Shown: positions 12,785-24,519, counted from the first letter of the stretch. The stretch is 64,000 nt of DNA from Imbricaverruca yamaguchii (GCA_034440575.1 JAOTOL010001479.1:372001-436000), one strand, 5' to 3'. Numbers and translations are program-made. Notes: generated by a model not told the origin, from the sequence alone.

Positions 12785-13404
12785 CTTCGATTAGTTTGTC
12801 AGCTGCCTGTCCATTCGGGAAGACTGTCTTCACGAAGATCCCCATGCTACCCTTGGGAGAGTCTCTGCCGCCCACGATGCTGAAGCCAAGGCTCTTCTTT
12901 CCAGCGCCCTTCTCGAATTTCAACGTCATCATAGACGTGGCCAACGACTTTGGTCGGCGCAACGTTCCCATCCCGGATGACCTCGACCCTGACCTCTGGT
13001 CGCCGCGCCTGCGCAGCATGTCTTTGACCGGCGAGCACGACTGCGTTCTGCCGACGGACGCGTCCGACGCGGTCGACAGCACGGACTCTGGCCGGCGCTG
13101 TTGCTCCGGTTCTGACGTGTCGGCCAGCTCGGGGGACGGTGCGGGGTCGTGTCGCGACACTGCGGGACTGGCGGTGGCGCCTTCAGCCGCCGGTGGGGCC
13201 GGGCGCGGCGTCAGCGGGATCACACACACGTGCTGGCCGGCCAGCGGCTGAGTCGGCCGCTCAGGTCGCATGTCGCGCGCGATGACGATGTCCAGCTCCG
13301 GCGAGGGGTCGCGCAGCATCTCCAGCACCGTCTCCAGGGAGCAGCCGCGCAGACGGCGCCCGTTCATGTTCACCAGCTCGTCGCCCACCCGGAAGCGACC
13401 GTCT
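12785..13404 (-). CDS. PDZ scaffold gene, exon joining PDZ1 and PDZ2
   Basis: A 620-bp exon bounded by TTTCAG/AGACGG (acceptor at 13405-13406) and GAAG/GTAATG (donor from 12784). It begins by finishing PDZ1 ([20 protein letters not shown], then [10 protein letters not shown] and LDIVIAR). A Pro/Ser/Ala-rich linker of about 100 residues with basic and Ser clusters follows, and then PDZ2 opens with the carboxylate-binding loop [17 protein letters not shown] and [20 protein letters not shown]. The GGRDSPKG and [13 protein letters not shown] signatures resemble the PDZD2 / Drosophila big bang group. This is recognition from family knowledge, and the exact orthologue is uncertain. Codons are GC-rich, unlike the flanking introns. 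Confidence 0.9.
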
Positions 13405-14979
13405 CTGAAACAGACAACGCAGCAGATGGTAGGAACGAAATCATAATGTGAAGTATTTTGTGTGCAGCGCTTGTCGGAAGTCAATCATTCTTCCCCGGTC
13501 CTTGCCGATTCTAAAGAGGTAAACAGATTGCATCAACACAGCCAGTGCGAGCACAGCGCCTCTCGTGGCCGGTTTGTCGATCTTTCGTCTTTGCACCGTG
13601 AGTGAATAATGAATACGCTCGGTTCATCTTCCAAAGCCGTTTGAAACCTATTTGGCGAAATCATCCATATTAGTCCGGTGACATTTTTTTATCTTTCACT
13701 ATTTCTCTGTTAGCCGGATGTAACTAAAGGTTTGTATTGACTATAGTCTTGCGGCCAGTCCTCTGAAGCATACAGATGTCCCCGTCCACCGCCTGTTGCG
13801 CCATTAAAGCCCATCTCGCAAAGCCGTTTGAAAGTTATGTTGCGAAATAAGTGAAGTATTCCCTGGGTCACGCCAAAATCGCGAATCATCGGTAATGAGC
13901 TTTCCTTATTTCCCCAAATGACAAATTCTGGCTGTGACAGGATGATTGATTGACAACTAGACTTTAATCTGTCGACAAAAGTCATTGAGCTTTCCAAGGA
14001 CATATGGGGTCACGACCCAGCCTGACCTCAGATCATCTTTTTTATTAAGAGTTATGCTGAGGTTCATGAGAGACTGAAAATGCAATGCTGGCGTCTATTT
14101 ATACAGCATAAAACCAGAAAATAATGTTATTGGGCCTTAGTTCCGCAATCGTCTATATGGCGTCAACGGTCTGACATCATCTGACACCTATCTATTGGAT
14201 GAATTGTTTAAAAAAATCGCGCGTGTTCATTATCCTATGGTACTCAGAAATAGTATGGAGGGCATTTGAAACAAATACACGTTACTGGTTTTGCACAGGC
14301 ACAACTAGGCAAGAAAGTTTGAAAAATTGTCACTGGAAATTGAATGAGCACGTCAGCTTCCTTTCCGTATAGCGAATGTCGGGTCACGGTTGTGATTAGG
14401 TTCAGTAATGGATCATTTTTAAATGCAACTTAGCTAAAATCTGACGTTTTATAGACTTTGTCGAGTTCAAAGCTTCAATAGGTACCGAATTCATCAGATT
14501 CAAGGCTTCAATAGGTATCGACTTGACTTTACTTGAATTCATCGAATTTAAGGCTCAAATGGGTATCTATTTCATTAGATTCCAGGCTCAAATAAGCCCG
14601 CTGAGACAGTGATTTAATTCATTGCTTCTAAGTCTGTTCCTTGCAATATGTACCAGAACATATTTCTGCTGATTATATGTTCTGGTATATATTACAAGGA
14701 ACAGACTCGGAACCGATGAATTAAATCACCTCGACGTCTCAGCGGGCTTATTGGAGCCTCGAATCCCATATCTATTTCACCCTTAAATTCGATTAATTAG
14801 ATACCTACTGGAGCCTTGAATCTGATGAATTCTTGACCTATTGAAGCTTTCAATTCGACTAATTCTATATTTGTTCAGTTAGCCATCCCAAGCAAAGCCC
14901 TCAAATTACGAAGTACGCATAATGGGAACGCTTTCAGCAACAGCCTCTTAATTCACAACACAATAGCTCGCTACCGTAC
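13405..14979 (-). other. Intron of PDZ scaffold gene (PDZ1-splitting)
   Basis: A 1575-bp AT-rich intron with a GTACGG donor and TTTCAG acceptor. It carries a 400-bp fold-back element close to the upstream exon (14460-14859). The sequence at 13480-14450 shows no coding signal on either strand. Confidence 0.8.
14460..14859. mobile_element. 400-bp fold-back (inverted-repeat) element in PDZ intron
   Basis: Two arms of about 200 bp are imperfect reverse complements around a 13-nt loop at 14663-14675 (CCAGAACATA / TATGTTCTGG at the hinge). Matching blocks include AATAAGCCCGCTGAGAC and GATTTAATTCAT near the centre, and AGCTTCAATAGGT and GAATTCATCAGATTC near the ends. It resembles a MITE or foldback element. 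No target-site duplication was resolved and no coding capacity is present. Confidence 0.75.
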
Positions 14980-17413
14980 CTGGCCAACGTCCCATAACTC
15001 TCCATTTCAGCGATGAGGTAGTCCCGATTGGCATTCCGAGCAATGAAGATTCCGAGCGTGTCGGCTCTTGGATTCTTCACTCTCAACAGCTTGAACTGCT
15101 TATTCCCGACGTCGGCCAGCGGCGGCGACAGTTTGGACTGTTGCCCGCTCAGCGCCGAGCAGGGCGACGGCAGTCGACTCTGTCGAGCGCCACCGGGCGG
15201 CGGTGGCGGCGGCGGCGGCGGCGGCCTCTCGCTCCTACGGCCGGTCTCCGGCTGCCGCTGCGGCAGTGGCGACAGCGGCGACTGACTCCTCGGACGGCGC
15301 TCCGGCTCGCGGTGAGGAGACGCCGGCTTCGCCAGTCTGCCGTGCGTGTCCGGCTGCAGCGACAGTGTCGGGGAGCGGCTGGCGAGCGCCCGCTCTGCGT
15401 GACCGGCCGAGCGAGGCCGAGTGGTGGGCGGCCGGCCGCTGGCCCGGTCCCGCGCCCGACTCTGGCCGCGGCTCCCCGTCTGTGTGGCGCTCCTCGTGCT
15501 GGCGGGCACGCTGGGCGCGTGGCCTGGCGACGGGTCGCCGCACACGGCGACTCGTCGGTACCGATGAGCGCCGCTGGGCTCCAGATGACGCGGACTGCGT
15601 GTGCCGCCCGGCCGGCCGCCGGCGCGTGTGGCCGGAGAGCCGCGGCCGGGTATCTCCAGGCTGGGGAATTCGCTCTCGGGTGGTGGGTCGTCAAACGCGT
15701 TGGCGTCCCACGGCAGGGAATTCTGAGTGGACATCTCGGTGAGCTGGTCGGGCACTGGCGGCGCTCGCGGCAGTTTGGAGGGCTGCTGCTGGGCCGGCTC
15801 GCGTCTGATGCGCGACCGAGCGCCCTCTGCCGGGCTGCGAGACGGCGAGTCGCGACCGGCGCCGCAGCTCCCCAGCTTTGTCAGCTTCGGCTGGCGGAGG
15901 ATGGTGTCGTTGTTTTGAGTGACGAATGGTGACTCTAAGTCGTCTGATTCGTCGTTCTCAGAATCGTCTGCGACATCGACTCTGGCATGTGTCGCGGTGC
16001 CTGGAAGCGTGAAGTCGCACCCGGCTGTCTGTTGGTATCTGGCAGCACTGGAAGCTTTCTCAAACGAACACGAGCCATTGTGTTGTGCAGAGCCCGTGAA
16101 CGGGAACCTGTCTTCAGCGGCTCGAGCGCTCCTGTTCGGTGAGTCCTCGCTGGGTCTCGTGCCGTCGCTGTCGTAGCCACTCTCGTTCGAGCAGCCATGG
16201 TTCAGCGTTGGCTTCCCGGAGTGGTAGGACTGATCGGGGCTGTGCTCCATAACGAGCCCGGAGATCGCCGGGGGCGTGCCGTCCGCAGCTGGGTGCGACA
16301 CGCGAGCTGTCGCATCGTCGTGTTTGTCGTTCGCTGCCGGGATGATTTTCTTCGTCCTAAACTTCGGCACTGGAGGCAGTCGGCTGAGCTGTCTTGGCTC
16401 TGGCGGAATGCGAACCAGTGCTCTTGGCTCCTTCAGTAGACCGTCGTGACTTTTGGGACGGGTTTCTCGGGCGGTAGCCTTTCGTCTCCTTCGCACGTCC
16501 CCCTCCGACTCCTCTGGCAGAGAGGGCAGTCGCTGACGAACGCCACACGGTCCGTGACGCACATTCTTGCCATCTGGAATCGTGATGATGCTGTCGGGGC
16601 CTGCTGCTCTGTTTGAAAGCTGTGAAGCCGGCCTCCAGACTTTCATTTCGCGCAGCCTCTGCACCTCACAGTCTGCTGCCTTGTGTGCGTGTCTCTGCAG
16701 TTCGACATGTGACCCGCGGACCAGCGCCCGCTGGCGGTCTCCCTCTGGCGACTTGGCCAGATGCCGTGGCAAACCCCTGCTCGAGCCGGTGGACGGAGGT
16801 CGCTGCAGACCTTGGTCGGACGCTGGGAGCTGCAGGTCGCCCTCTGGCGGGCTGAGGTCGGCCGGCAGCACGTTCAGCTGGCTGGTGGAGACGCTCCTGT
16901 ACAGGCTGACGGCGCGCTTGACGGCGCTGCCGGGCCGCGGGCCGGTCACACTGGCCGGCGGGCACAGTCGGTCGGCGGGACGGCGGACGGCCGCCGGTCG
17001 CCTGGTCAACGTGCGGGCGGCGGCGGCGGCCGAGTCGACGGTGGCGCCGCCACTGGCCGGCTCGGCAGGCTCCTCCTCCGAGTCTTCGGAGAGCACCCAG
17101 CGTCGCCGGCTGGGTACTGGGGCGCTGATCTGCTCGGTGCTGATGGAACGAGTCAGACGCGACAGCTGATGTCCCACGCGTCGGCCCCACGTCGACGGGT
17201 CTGAGAACACGGGCATCAGGTTAATCACTGACCACCGCCGGCTATCCAACGGCACCTGCGCCTGCCCCAACACAACACAACTGTCGACGTGTACTCCAAT
17301 GTAAAGCAATTCCTGATCTGTGCCTTCTCGTGTTGAACGCTTGGAAAATGCGACGCTTAGCTTGTTCAATTTTTGGACTTCGACGTAGCGTATTGAAATT
17401 TGATATGCGCACG
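14980..17413 (-). CDS. PDZ scaffold gene, large exon with disordered region and start of PDZ1
   Basis: A long exon, open for about 810 codons. The N-terminal 70 residues (AYQISIRYVEVQKLN, then ELLYIGVHVDS and LGQAQVPLDSRRWSVINL) look like a short beta-rich, possibly C2-like segment. Residues of about 90-760 are low-complexity Ser/Pro/Arg-rich and probably disordered, with a run of 10 prolines. The 3' end begins PDZ1 (FKLLRVKNPRADTLGIFIA...EMESYGTLA). The donor is GGCCAG/GTACGG at 14979, and joining to the exon ending at 13404 gives [15 protein letters not shown] in frame. The proposed acceptor (AACCAG/CG, minus, 17414-17415) is the best AG below an upstream in-frame TGA; the 5' limit is less certain than the 3' limit. 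Confidence 0.85.
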
Positions 17414-17904
17414 CTGGTTCTTCGGTTCATCCGTCCAGGACCAATTAATGTAATTAGTTTTTGCAAATGCGCGTCCAAATAGTTTCTGCAATCCCTGGTC
17501 GCTCTATTGCAAAACCCATACCCTACTACCGACTGCGGTGCACATGTATGAAGCTGGAGTGTTCAATGTTAAGCTGCATATATCTGCATATTGTTTGAAT
17601 CCGTGCACTTCCGCATAAATTAGACGCCAAGCCTCAGGAAACGGTGTCCATATCATCGCATCTGTGTGGTGAATGCACATCAGATAACTTGAGATTGAAT
17701 CGTGTCTTTCATGTTTCGGTTGTGTTCCAGTTAGCATGCCCTATCTTTGTCATTGTTTAATTGACGACATTATTGCTTTCACAGTAACAGTAAATGCCGG
17801 TGCAGATGAACGCCAAGAGCAGAAACATATTCGTTAGCCCGCAATGGCTGAAGTAGTACCTTCGAGTGAAGTTCCGAGCGCATTTGACGTGCCAATTATC
17901 GGTT

Positions 17905-18222
17905 GGTCTCCTTATCTCTTCTGTATGACTGTACGATAGCCAAACCATGACTCGGTGAAACAGTGCCATTTGGCGTGTTGGTCTGCTTATCTCTTCTGTA
18001 TGACTGTACGATAGCCAAACCATGACTCGGTGAAACAGTGCCATTTGGCGTGTTGGTCTGCTTATCTCTTCTCCTCTGTATGACTGTACGATAGCCAAAC
18101 CATGACTCGGTGAAACAGTGCCATTTGGCGTGTTGGTCTGCTTATCTCTTCTCCTCTGTATGACTGTACGATAGCCAAACCATGACTCGGTGAAACAGTG
18201 CCATTTGGCGTGTTGGACCTCA
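17905..18222. repeat. 75-80-bp tandem repeat, 4 copies
   Basis: ACCATGACTCGGTGAAACAG recurs at 17944, 18019, 18099 and 18179, giving spacings of 75, 80 and 80 bp. The difference is a CTCCT indel in the CTTATCTCTT segment. Copies are almost identical, implying recent amplification. The array lies in the putative intron 1. Confidence 0.9.
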
Positions 18223-18408
18223 CGTCGTGTCGTAGCCATTCGATGGCTGCTTTTCATAACAAGCTTCTGGAATTCCTGCTGGGTACTGTGTACTCGCACG
18301 ACGGGTCACTGTGTACTCCATAGAAACGGTGAGGCAGATGAATTAGTCATGCTGGGTTTAATTAATATTGCCGCACCTTCTCAACTAACTTTCGCTTCTT
18401 GCTCCAAA

Positions 18409-19462
18409 GGTGGATCCACCCAGCCTACTCATACTAGGCATCATCATTATAAGGTGCACTGAACGGTCACTATAAGACTAGGCGGAGCTACCCATCCGAC
18501 CCATACTCGGCACTATCAGTATAAGGTGCACTGAACGGTCACTATAAGACTAGGCGGAGCTACCCATCCGACCCATACTCGGCACTATCAGTATAAGGTG
18601 CACTGAACGGTCACTATAAGACTAGGCGGAGTTACCCATCCGACCCATACTCGGCACTATCAGTATAAGGTGCACTGAACGGTCACTATAAGACTAGGCG
18701 GAGCTACCCATCCGACCCATACTCGGCACTATCAGTATAAGGTGCACTGAACGGTCACTATAAGACTAGGCGGAGTTACCCATCCGACCCATACTCGGCA
18801 CTATCAGTATAAGGTGCACTGAACGGTCACTATAAGACTAGGCGGAGTTACCCATCCGACCCATACTCGGCACTATCAGTATAAGGTGCACTGAACGGTC
18901 ACTATAGGACTAGGCAGAGCCACTCAGCCAACTCATACTTGGCACTGTCAGTATAAGGTGCACTGAACGGTCACTATAGGACTAGGCGGAGTTACCCATC
19001 CGACCCATACTCGGCACTATCAGTATAAGGTGCACTGGACGGTCACTATAAGACTAGGCGGACTACCCACATACTTGGCACTATCAGTATAAGGTGCACT
19101 GGACGGTCACTATAGGACTAGGCAGCTCAGCCCAACTCATACTCGGCACTATCAGTATAAGGTGCACTGGACGGTCACTATAGGACTAGGCAGAGCCACT
19201 CAGCCAACTCATACTTGGCACTGTCAGTATAAGGTGCACTGGACGGTCACTATAGGACTAGGCAGAGCCACTCAGCCAACTCATACTTGGCACTGTCAGT
19301 ATAAGGTGCACTGGACGGTCACTATAGGACTAGGCAGAGCCACTCAGCCAACTCATACTTGGCACTGTCAGTATAAGGTGCACTGGACGGTCACTATAGG
19401 ACTAGGCAGAGCCACTCAGCCAACTCATACTCGGCACTGTCAGTATAAGGTGCACTGGACGA
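18409..19462. repeat. 72-bp satellite, ~14 copies
   Basis: The unit contains GGTGCACTGAACGGTCACTA and TAAGACTAGGCGGAGCTACC. The period is 72 bp (18453 to 18525). Left copies carry AAGACTAGGCGGAG/CATCCGACC and right copies carry GGACTAGGCAGAGCCACTCA, so two subfamilies occupy different halves with a mixed zone at 18900-19150. Several units there are shortened. Confidence 0.9.
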
Positions 19463-20004
19463 GCAAGTATAATGAAAAGGAGCGGTGCCGTTCAGCTTTC
19501 GTTTGCATCAGCCTCAGACACATTACCTTGAGTGCTTATGCAGGAGGCCCTCACATTTAAGCATGCATGCATAACATATCTAATGTGATATGTTCACCGA
19601 ATTGCGATGTTTAGCACGCGCACCCGAGTGGGCGTATGACGGAATTCACCTGGCCTTCCTGTGTTTCGGGGATATATTATCAACGGGCGGGATGTTGTCA
19701 TGAAATTCTGCGATTTTTGCAAGGTGAACGGCGTGTCTCTGTAAAATAATCTTGAAATCCTTTGGGAAATAATGGAGCTCCTGGGACGCAAAGTCGGGAG
19801 CTCCTGGGCCGGTCGGCCGGCGCTCGGCCTACACAGGATAAGTCGGCTCGGTGGCGTGAGCCGCTGCGTGACGGCCGAGCTCCGCAGCAGGCTGCTCACG
19901 ACGGCGCTGCAGGTCTGGCCAGGGTAATCCATCCCTGCAGCCAAACTCGAGATCCAGGACACCAACCGGACACCTTAGCCATTCGCCAGCGGGGACCGAT
20001 GTCA

Positions 20005-20190
20005 AGTGGCGCCTGCGGTGCGGGCTTTGCGTTAAGTTTCCCGGGACAGATGTCAAATGTCGGCTGTGGCTGTACGTCAAGTTTCCCGGGACAGATGTCA
20101 AATGTCGGCTGTGGCTGTACGTTAAGCTATTAGGAACAGATGTCAAGTGCCGGCTGCGGTGCGGGCTGTACGTAAAGTTGGCCTGGACGG
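20005..20190. repeat. ~46-bp tandem repeat, ~4 copies
   Basis: Repeated units with GGGACAGATGTCAAATGTCG and GCTGTGGCTGTACGT, partly degenerate at both ends. Non-coding. Confidence 0.7.
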
Positions 20191-20469
20191 ATGGCAGACC
20201 ATATCAAGTACTGGTTGCAGTGCTCGATTCACGTTGTTGCCTGCCAGCGGGGATGCCGTCGCAAAATACTTTCTTTGAGCACAGATTTGGGGTAGTTCAG
20301 GATTAATATTGTGGTGAAAGCAGGTGTATGCCAAAATGAAAGGAGGGATATTGGTTCTAAGTAGCAAAATTAAAATTTGAAATGCTGTGCTGCAGAATTA
20401 CATGCTGCCGAAGGCTGCTCGCAAGAGGTAATGCAGCCGCAAGTCTTCGTCTTCCGACGAAGGTTCGGA

Positions 20470-20640
20470 GCATGTCATGAAAATGTCGGAAACATAAGTA
20501 GTAATGTTGGAACCATAGTTGGTAATACCGGTAACATCAGTGGTAATATTCGTATCATAAGTGATAATAACCGTATCATAGGTGGTAATATCGGTATCAT
20601 AAGTGCTAATATGGATATCATAAGTGGTACAATCAAACTT
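20470..20640. repeat. 21-bp AT-rich tandem repeat, ~8 copies
   Basis: Degenerate units of the type AGTGGTAATATTCGTATCATA. The 21-bp spacing keeps a frame open (repeating N-I-x-I-I-S-x), but nothing else supports translation. Confidence 0.7.
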
Positions 20641-20764
20641 GAAAGAGCACATCTGACTGAGTACAGAAATGAGAACGTAAAATGCCAAAACGAATAAATA
20701 AAGAACTACTTATGGTGATCATATGTGTGATTATACAGGTGAGATATATGTGTGATATGAACGA

Positions 20765-21305
20765 TCTCTGTGTGTGTGTGTGTGTGTTTGTGTGTGTGTT
20801 TGGTTGTGCGTGTGTGTGTTTGTGTGTATGTGTTTATGCACGTGTGTGTGTGTTTGTGTGTGTGTGTTTGTGTGTGTTTGTGCGTGTGTTTGTGTATGTT
20901 TGTGTGTCTGTGTGTGTGTTTGTATTTGTGTTTGTATTTGTGTTTGTATTTGTGTGTTTGTGTGTTTGTGTGTGTATTCGTGATTGTATTCATGATTGTA
21001 TTTGTGTTTCTGTGTGTTTGTGTGTGTGTGTTTGTGTGTTTGTGTGTGTGTGTGTTTGTGTGTTTGTGTATTTGTGTGTTTTTGTGTGTATGTTTGTGTG
21101 TTTGAGTGTTTGTGTGATTGTGTGATTGTGTGTTTGTGTGTTTGTGTGATTGTGTGTGTATGCTTGTATGTTTGTATGTTTGTATGATTGTGTGTGTGTA
21201 TGCTTGTATGTTTGTATGTTTGTATGATTGTATGTTTGTATGTTTGTATGTTTGTATGTTTGTATGTTTGTGTGTTTGTATGTTTGTGTGTTTGTGTTTG
21301 TGTGG
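20765..21305. repeat. GT-rich compound microsatellite
   Basis: 540 bp of TG, TGTTTG and TATGTTTG repeats on the plus strand, moving from TGTGTG-type on the left to TATGTTTG-type on the right. Cys/Val-rich reading frames here are artefacts of composition. Confidence 0.9.
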
Positions 21306-23106
21306 CAGATCTGTCAGATGTGTGTCAAGTGTGCCCGTTACACCAGGCCGGACCGGGCCACTCAGATGCGCTTTTGTTTTATGTACACAGGAGCATAGAC
21401 TCGCTCAGGCCTCGCTCTCGCTTGTAATCGGTGTCAAAACCCGACCTCGCTAGTAATGCATTTCAAGTGAAATTGTGATCGGTTTTGGTTCTAAATATGC
21501 ATGTAGCCTGACCCATCAAACACTGAATGAATAAAAGAGCTATGCATTCCCATGTCAGAAAGGCATGCGCAGGAGCAGAAGTCCGAGACAACTATGGCGC
21601 TATCTTAGTGCATGACTACCGGACTAAATGCCTGGTTTTTCCAAATATAATACATAAAATTCCTGGAGAGCTTAATGCACTTCGCTAGAAGGGGACGTGT
21701 GAGCAAAGAGACAGGCAGAGAAACATTCTCCCACTTCCCCGGAACCGAACCTTCAGCACTGTGGACTTGGCTTTGAAAGAGCTAATTCGAAATCTGATCG
21801 CAGCAAAACAGCAATACTTTGGAGTTCAAATAACATACATTGCGCTGTTCGTGGTCAAATGATCAGAAGAGCAGAAGGGTATTTCCCCACGTTCATGGAA
21901 CTTCAACCATTAACCATGGCTTGTAAGTGGCTAATTTGAATCCTGATAACATCAAAATAAAAATATTTGGGAACCCAACCAATTTGCACCAAGGCTGCGT
22001 ACACAAATTACGTATTACCTCAGTAGTCTGACAAGGCCGGATTAGAAATGCTGCATCGGAGGATTTCCAAATGATGCACTATCAGGCATGCCAAGTGGCT
22101 GCTGCATGCCATTTTGTTCGGCGGTCGCGGTAAAGCCGCCCTGGGTGGCATTCATTCCTTTTGATGATAAGGCCTATGGCAATCGAAGTGTTCAACACTC
22201 AACCTTCAGTTGAGTGTTGAGTATCCGGGTGATAAGGGGGCTTAACATTCCCCAAGAAAATGTATCCATACCACCGACAAAGACTCGTGGAGATAGGCTG
22301 AGGTTTGACGTGAGTTAGTGTACATCCATGGCGAACATGTTTGGGTAATGGTCTGGCTATGTCTGGTTGCTGTTCTGTGTGACTGTGATGCATGTCCTGC
22401 ATGTAAGCGTTACAGGCACCTTGGCCTCAGTGGAACCCGCAAAATAGAACAAAATAAGCTGGCGAGCCAGCGGCTTCGTAGAGCCTGTTCGGCTCTTAGA
22501 TGACCGCACAGGCAGCGGTGTGACTAGTTTCACGGTGAGACTCAGCAGCTACACCGTGCAATATGAAAGCAACAAATCAGTCGCAATGCGGTGAAGGTCG
22601 TTCAGCTCGAACGGCTTCACGGACAGCAGATGGGTCTCACAGGTGTACACATTCACTCGCACGCATTGCTCGCGAGTTAATGTGGCATCTGACAAACGAG
22701 CGCTGCGGGGAGGGATGACGTAAGTGGCAACTCATTTTGTATCACATTTGTCAAGGCATTGTACATTATGGTTCATGATAATCACTGATTGCGTCACGAA
22801 TAAATACGCCTGGGTCTGGTCGCGATCATTCCGTGTGAAAGAGAACAGCAAAGACCTACTCTACTAAATAGCTGATTACACTGGGAAAGAACCAGAGGGC
22901 CCATTGGTCATTTCTTATTGGAACATGCGCCGCACGTGCGCCGTTGGCGAAAGACATTCATCGGACATAACAACAGCGGTCATTACTGAAAGGGAAAGCG
23001 AAGTTTCGTGCGTGGTGTCCCCTGCTGTGTAGGGGCCGTTACCTACTAAACAGCCGAGTAGATTAGATCCTTGATGCTCCGGCGGCTTCCTGTCGGTAAC
23101 TCTCAC
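21306..23106. other. No recognisable gene; one small hairpin
   Basis: No domain was recognised. A perfect 12-bp inverted repeat (TCAACACTCAAC, 5-nt loop, GTTGAGTGTTGA) lies at 22192-22220. The sequence is otherwise unremarkable. Confidence 0.4.
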
Positions 23107-23202
23107 CACCGTCTCCCGGCACTTGGGCAACTTCCACGCGGTTTGTTTGAAGAATCGCGCCACACAGTTGCTCAGATCACAGATTGTCGATGTTTGCCTC
23201 CA
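23107..23202 (-). CDS. Weak candidate minus-strand exon
   Basis: A 96-bp stretch bounded by ACTTTCAG/TGG and ACGGTG/GTGAGA, open in one frame only (WRQTSTICDLSNCVARFFKQ...). Its phase does not fit the donor of the 25569-25731 exon directly. No domain was recognised; it could be chance. Confidence 0.2.
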
Positions 23203-24032
23203 CTGAAAGTTCGGCGAGACGCCGCGGCGCCTCGCCCTTTGCACCCTTTCACCCACCACCTTTGTCGGTGCAAAGGCGGATATTTCGGGCCAGCTGAGCG
23301 CGGCGCGAACCGCCACCGGTCTCACAGACGGCATCGTCTCGCTGCTGTGCTAGTGCACCGGCACAATCGACGGAAACCCTGGCACGGAGCATGGCGACTA
23401 ATGACTGGAGACGGAAACTCGAACACCTGGGCAGTTAACCACGGCTTTCTCATGCATGAAACGTGACGGCCAGAATCGATTACTCTCGAGTCATCAGGAA
23501 AAGCAGTTGAATGGTTTTCAAGAATTTGGGTGCACAATAAGCAACATATATTGCGCTCCATTATTTTTATATTGCCAAGCATGAACAATCATCACTATAT
23601 ACCGAACATGCATTTTACACATTGATGGAAGAAAATGAATAGATGCAAAACTCGATGTATGACATACAAATTTACGTGTACGAAATTGAAATGATAGACT
23701 AAAGCTGGTAAAGATGACGAAATAATATACTAAGGATGCAGAGAATGGCGACATCATGTTAAACGCATTAATACCATCACTAGTCAGCATCATAGCATCA
23801 CACACTGAGAAAGTGATGCGATCATTGTTTAAGGAAATAAAATACAGATGTTATCAATTGTTTGCATAAGTCGGAGGAAGTGCGTTTCCTTGCAAGTGGT
23901 TGATACAGCACAAAGCTGATCTCTATCACCGACGTTGATCATGCACGTGTCAAAAACAGAAGCACATGTGCTGTCACATTTCAAGTAGAGTGGTGGCTGG
24001 GAAAATGAGCACACCTGGCCATTTTATTTCAG

Positions 24033-24166
24033 CACACTGGGCGGACCAGCCGAAGACACCGTGCCGTTTCGAAGGCGGTGACAGTGGGGATCGCTCAGAT
24101 GAGGCGGTGGAAAATCTCAGCAGCCGTGGTTCTAGTCAGTCCTCGGGCACGTGTGGGACCGAGCAG
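24033..24166 (+). CDS. Candidate plus-strand exon, Ser/Gly/acidic-rich
   Basis: Bounded by TTTTATTTCAG/CACACT and GAGCAG/GTGGGT. One frame is open throughout and reads HWADQPKTPCRFEGGDSGDR and then SDEAVENLSSRGSSQSSG, which has the look of a real linker. It lies opposite the presumed PDZ intron. Its donor end is repeated in the 48-bp array that follows. No partner exon was found. Confidence 0.3.
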
Positions 24167-24455
24167 GTGGGTTTAGCCAGTTGGTTGGTTATTGGTTTTA
24201 CGACACACCGACTGTTGAGTCATGTAGCGTCGCCAATCTCTCACGCCGATTGGTTGCGGGCGAAGAGTAGCGACAGGTGAGACTCGAACCCACAACCTAT
24301 TGATTGTGAGACGAGCAACTTACCCCTAGACCATTCGTCCCCTGGGTTTAGCCAGTGCCGCGGGTACGTGTGGGACCAAACAGATGGGTCTAGCCAGTGC
24401 TGTGGGTACGTTTTGGATCAAACAGGTGGGTCTAGCCAGTGCCGCGGGTGCTGGA
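24140..24455. repeat. ~48-bp tandem repeat interrupted by a SINE
   Basis: Units of the form GGTACGTGTGGGACCAAACAG followed by (A/G)TGGGT(C/T)TAGCCAGTGC occur four times. The first unit overlaps the candidate donor at 24166, and a SINE sits inside it. Confidence 0.75.
24182..24342 (-). mobile_element. tRNA-derived SINE, 14-bp target-site duplication
   Basis: On the minus strand the element opens with a tRNA-like head: GGGACGAATGGTCTAGGGG (A box TGGTCTAGGGG), then GGTTCGAGTCT (B box). An unrelated body follows, ending in CCAATAACCAACCAA. Exact duplications TGGGTTTAGCCAGT flank it at 24168-24181 and 24343-24356. Deleting the element restores the surrounding 48-bp repeat, which confirms the insertion. 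Transcription would be by RNA polymerase III from the A/B boxes. Confidence 0.85.
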
Positions 24456-24519
24456 GTCGAACTGGTGACGAGTTAGAAACTAATTGGTCCAGAAGTGGGA
24501 CATGGGCTCCAGAAGTGGG

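Noticed and set aside
15028..17204. Several plus- and minus-strand frames of 80-263 codons overlapping the large PDZ exon
   Set aside because: Shadow frames of a GC-rich coding exon; none has domain content, whereas the minus-strand frame enters a PDZ domain and splices correctly.
20682..21453. Cys/Val-rich 147- and 111-codon frames
   Set aside because: Produced by GT-rich microsatellite; no domain, start context or splice evidence.
24242..24342. A functional tRNA gene on the minus strand
   Set aside because: The A and B boxes and acceptor-like start are present, but the anticodon stem pairs poorly and a SINE body with target-site duplications follows.
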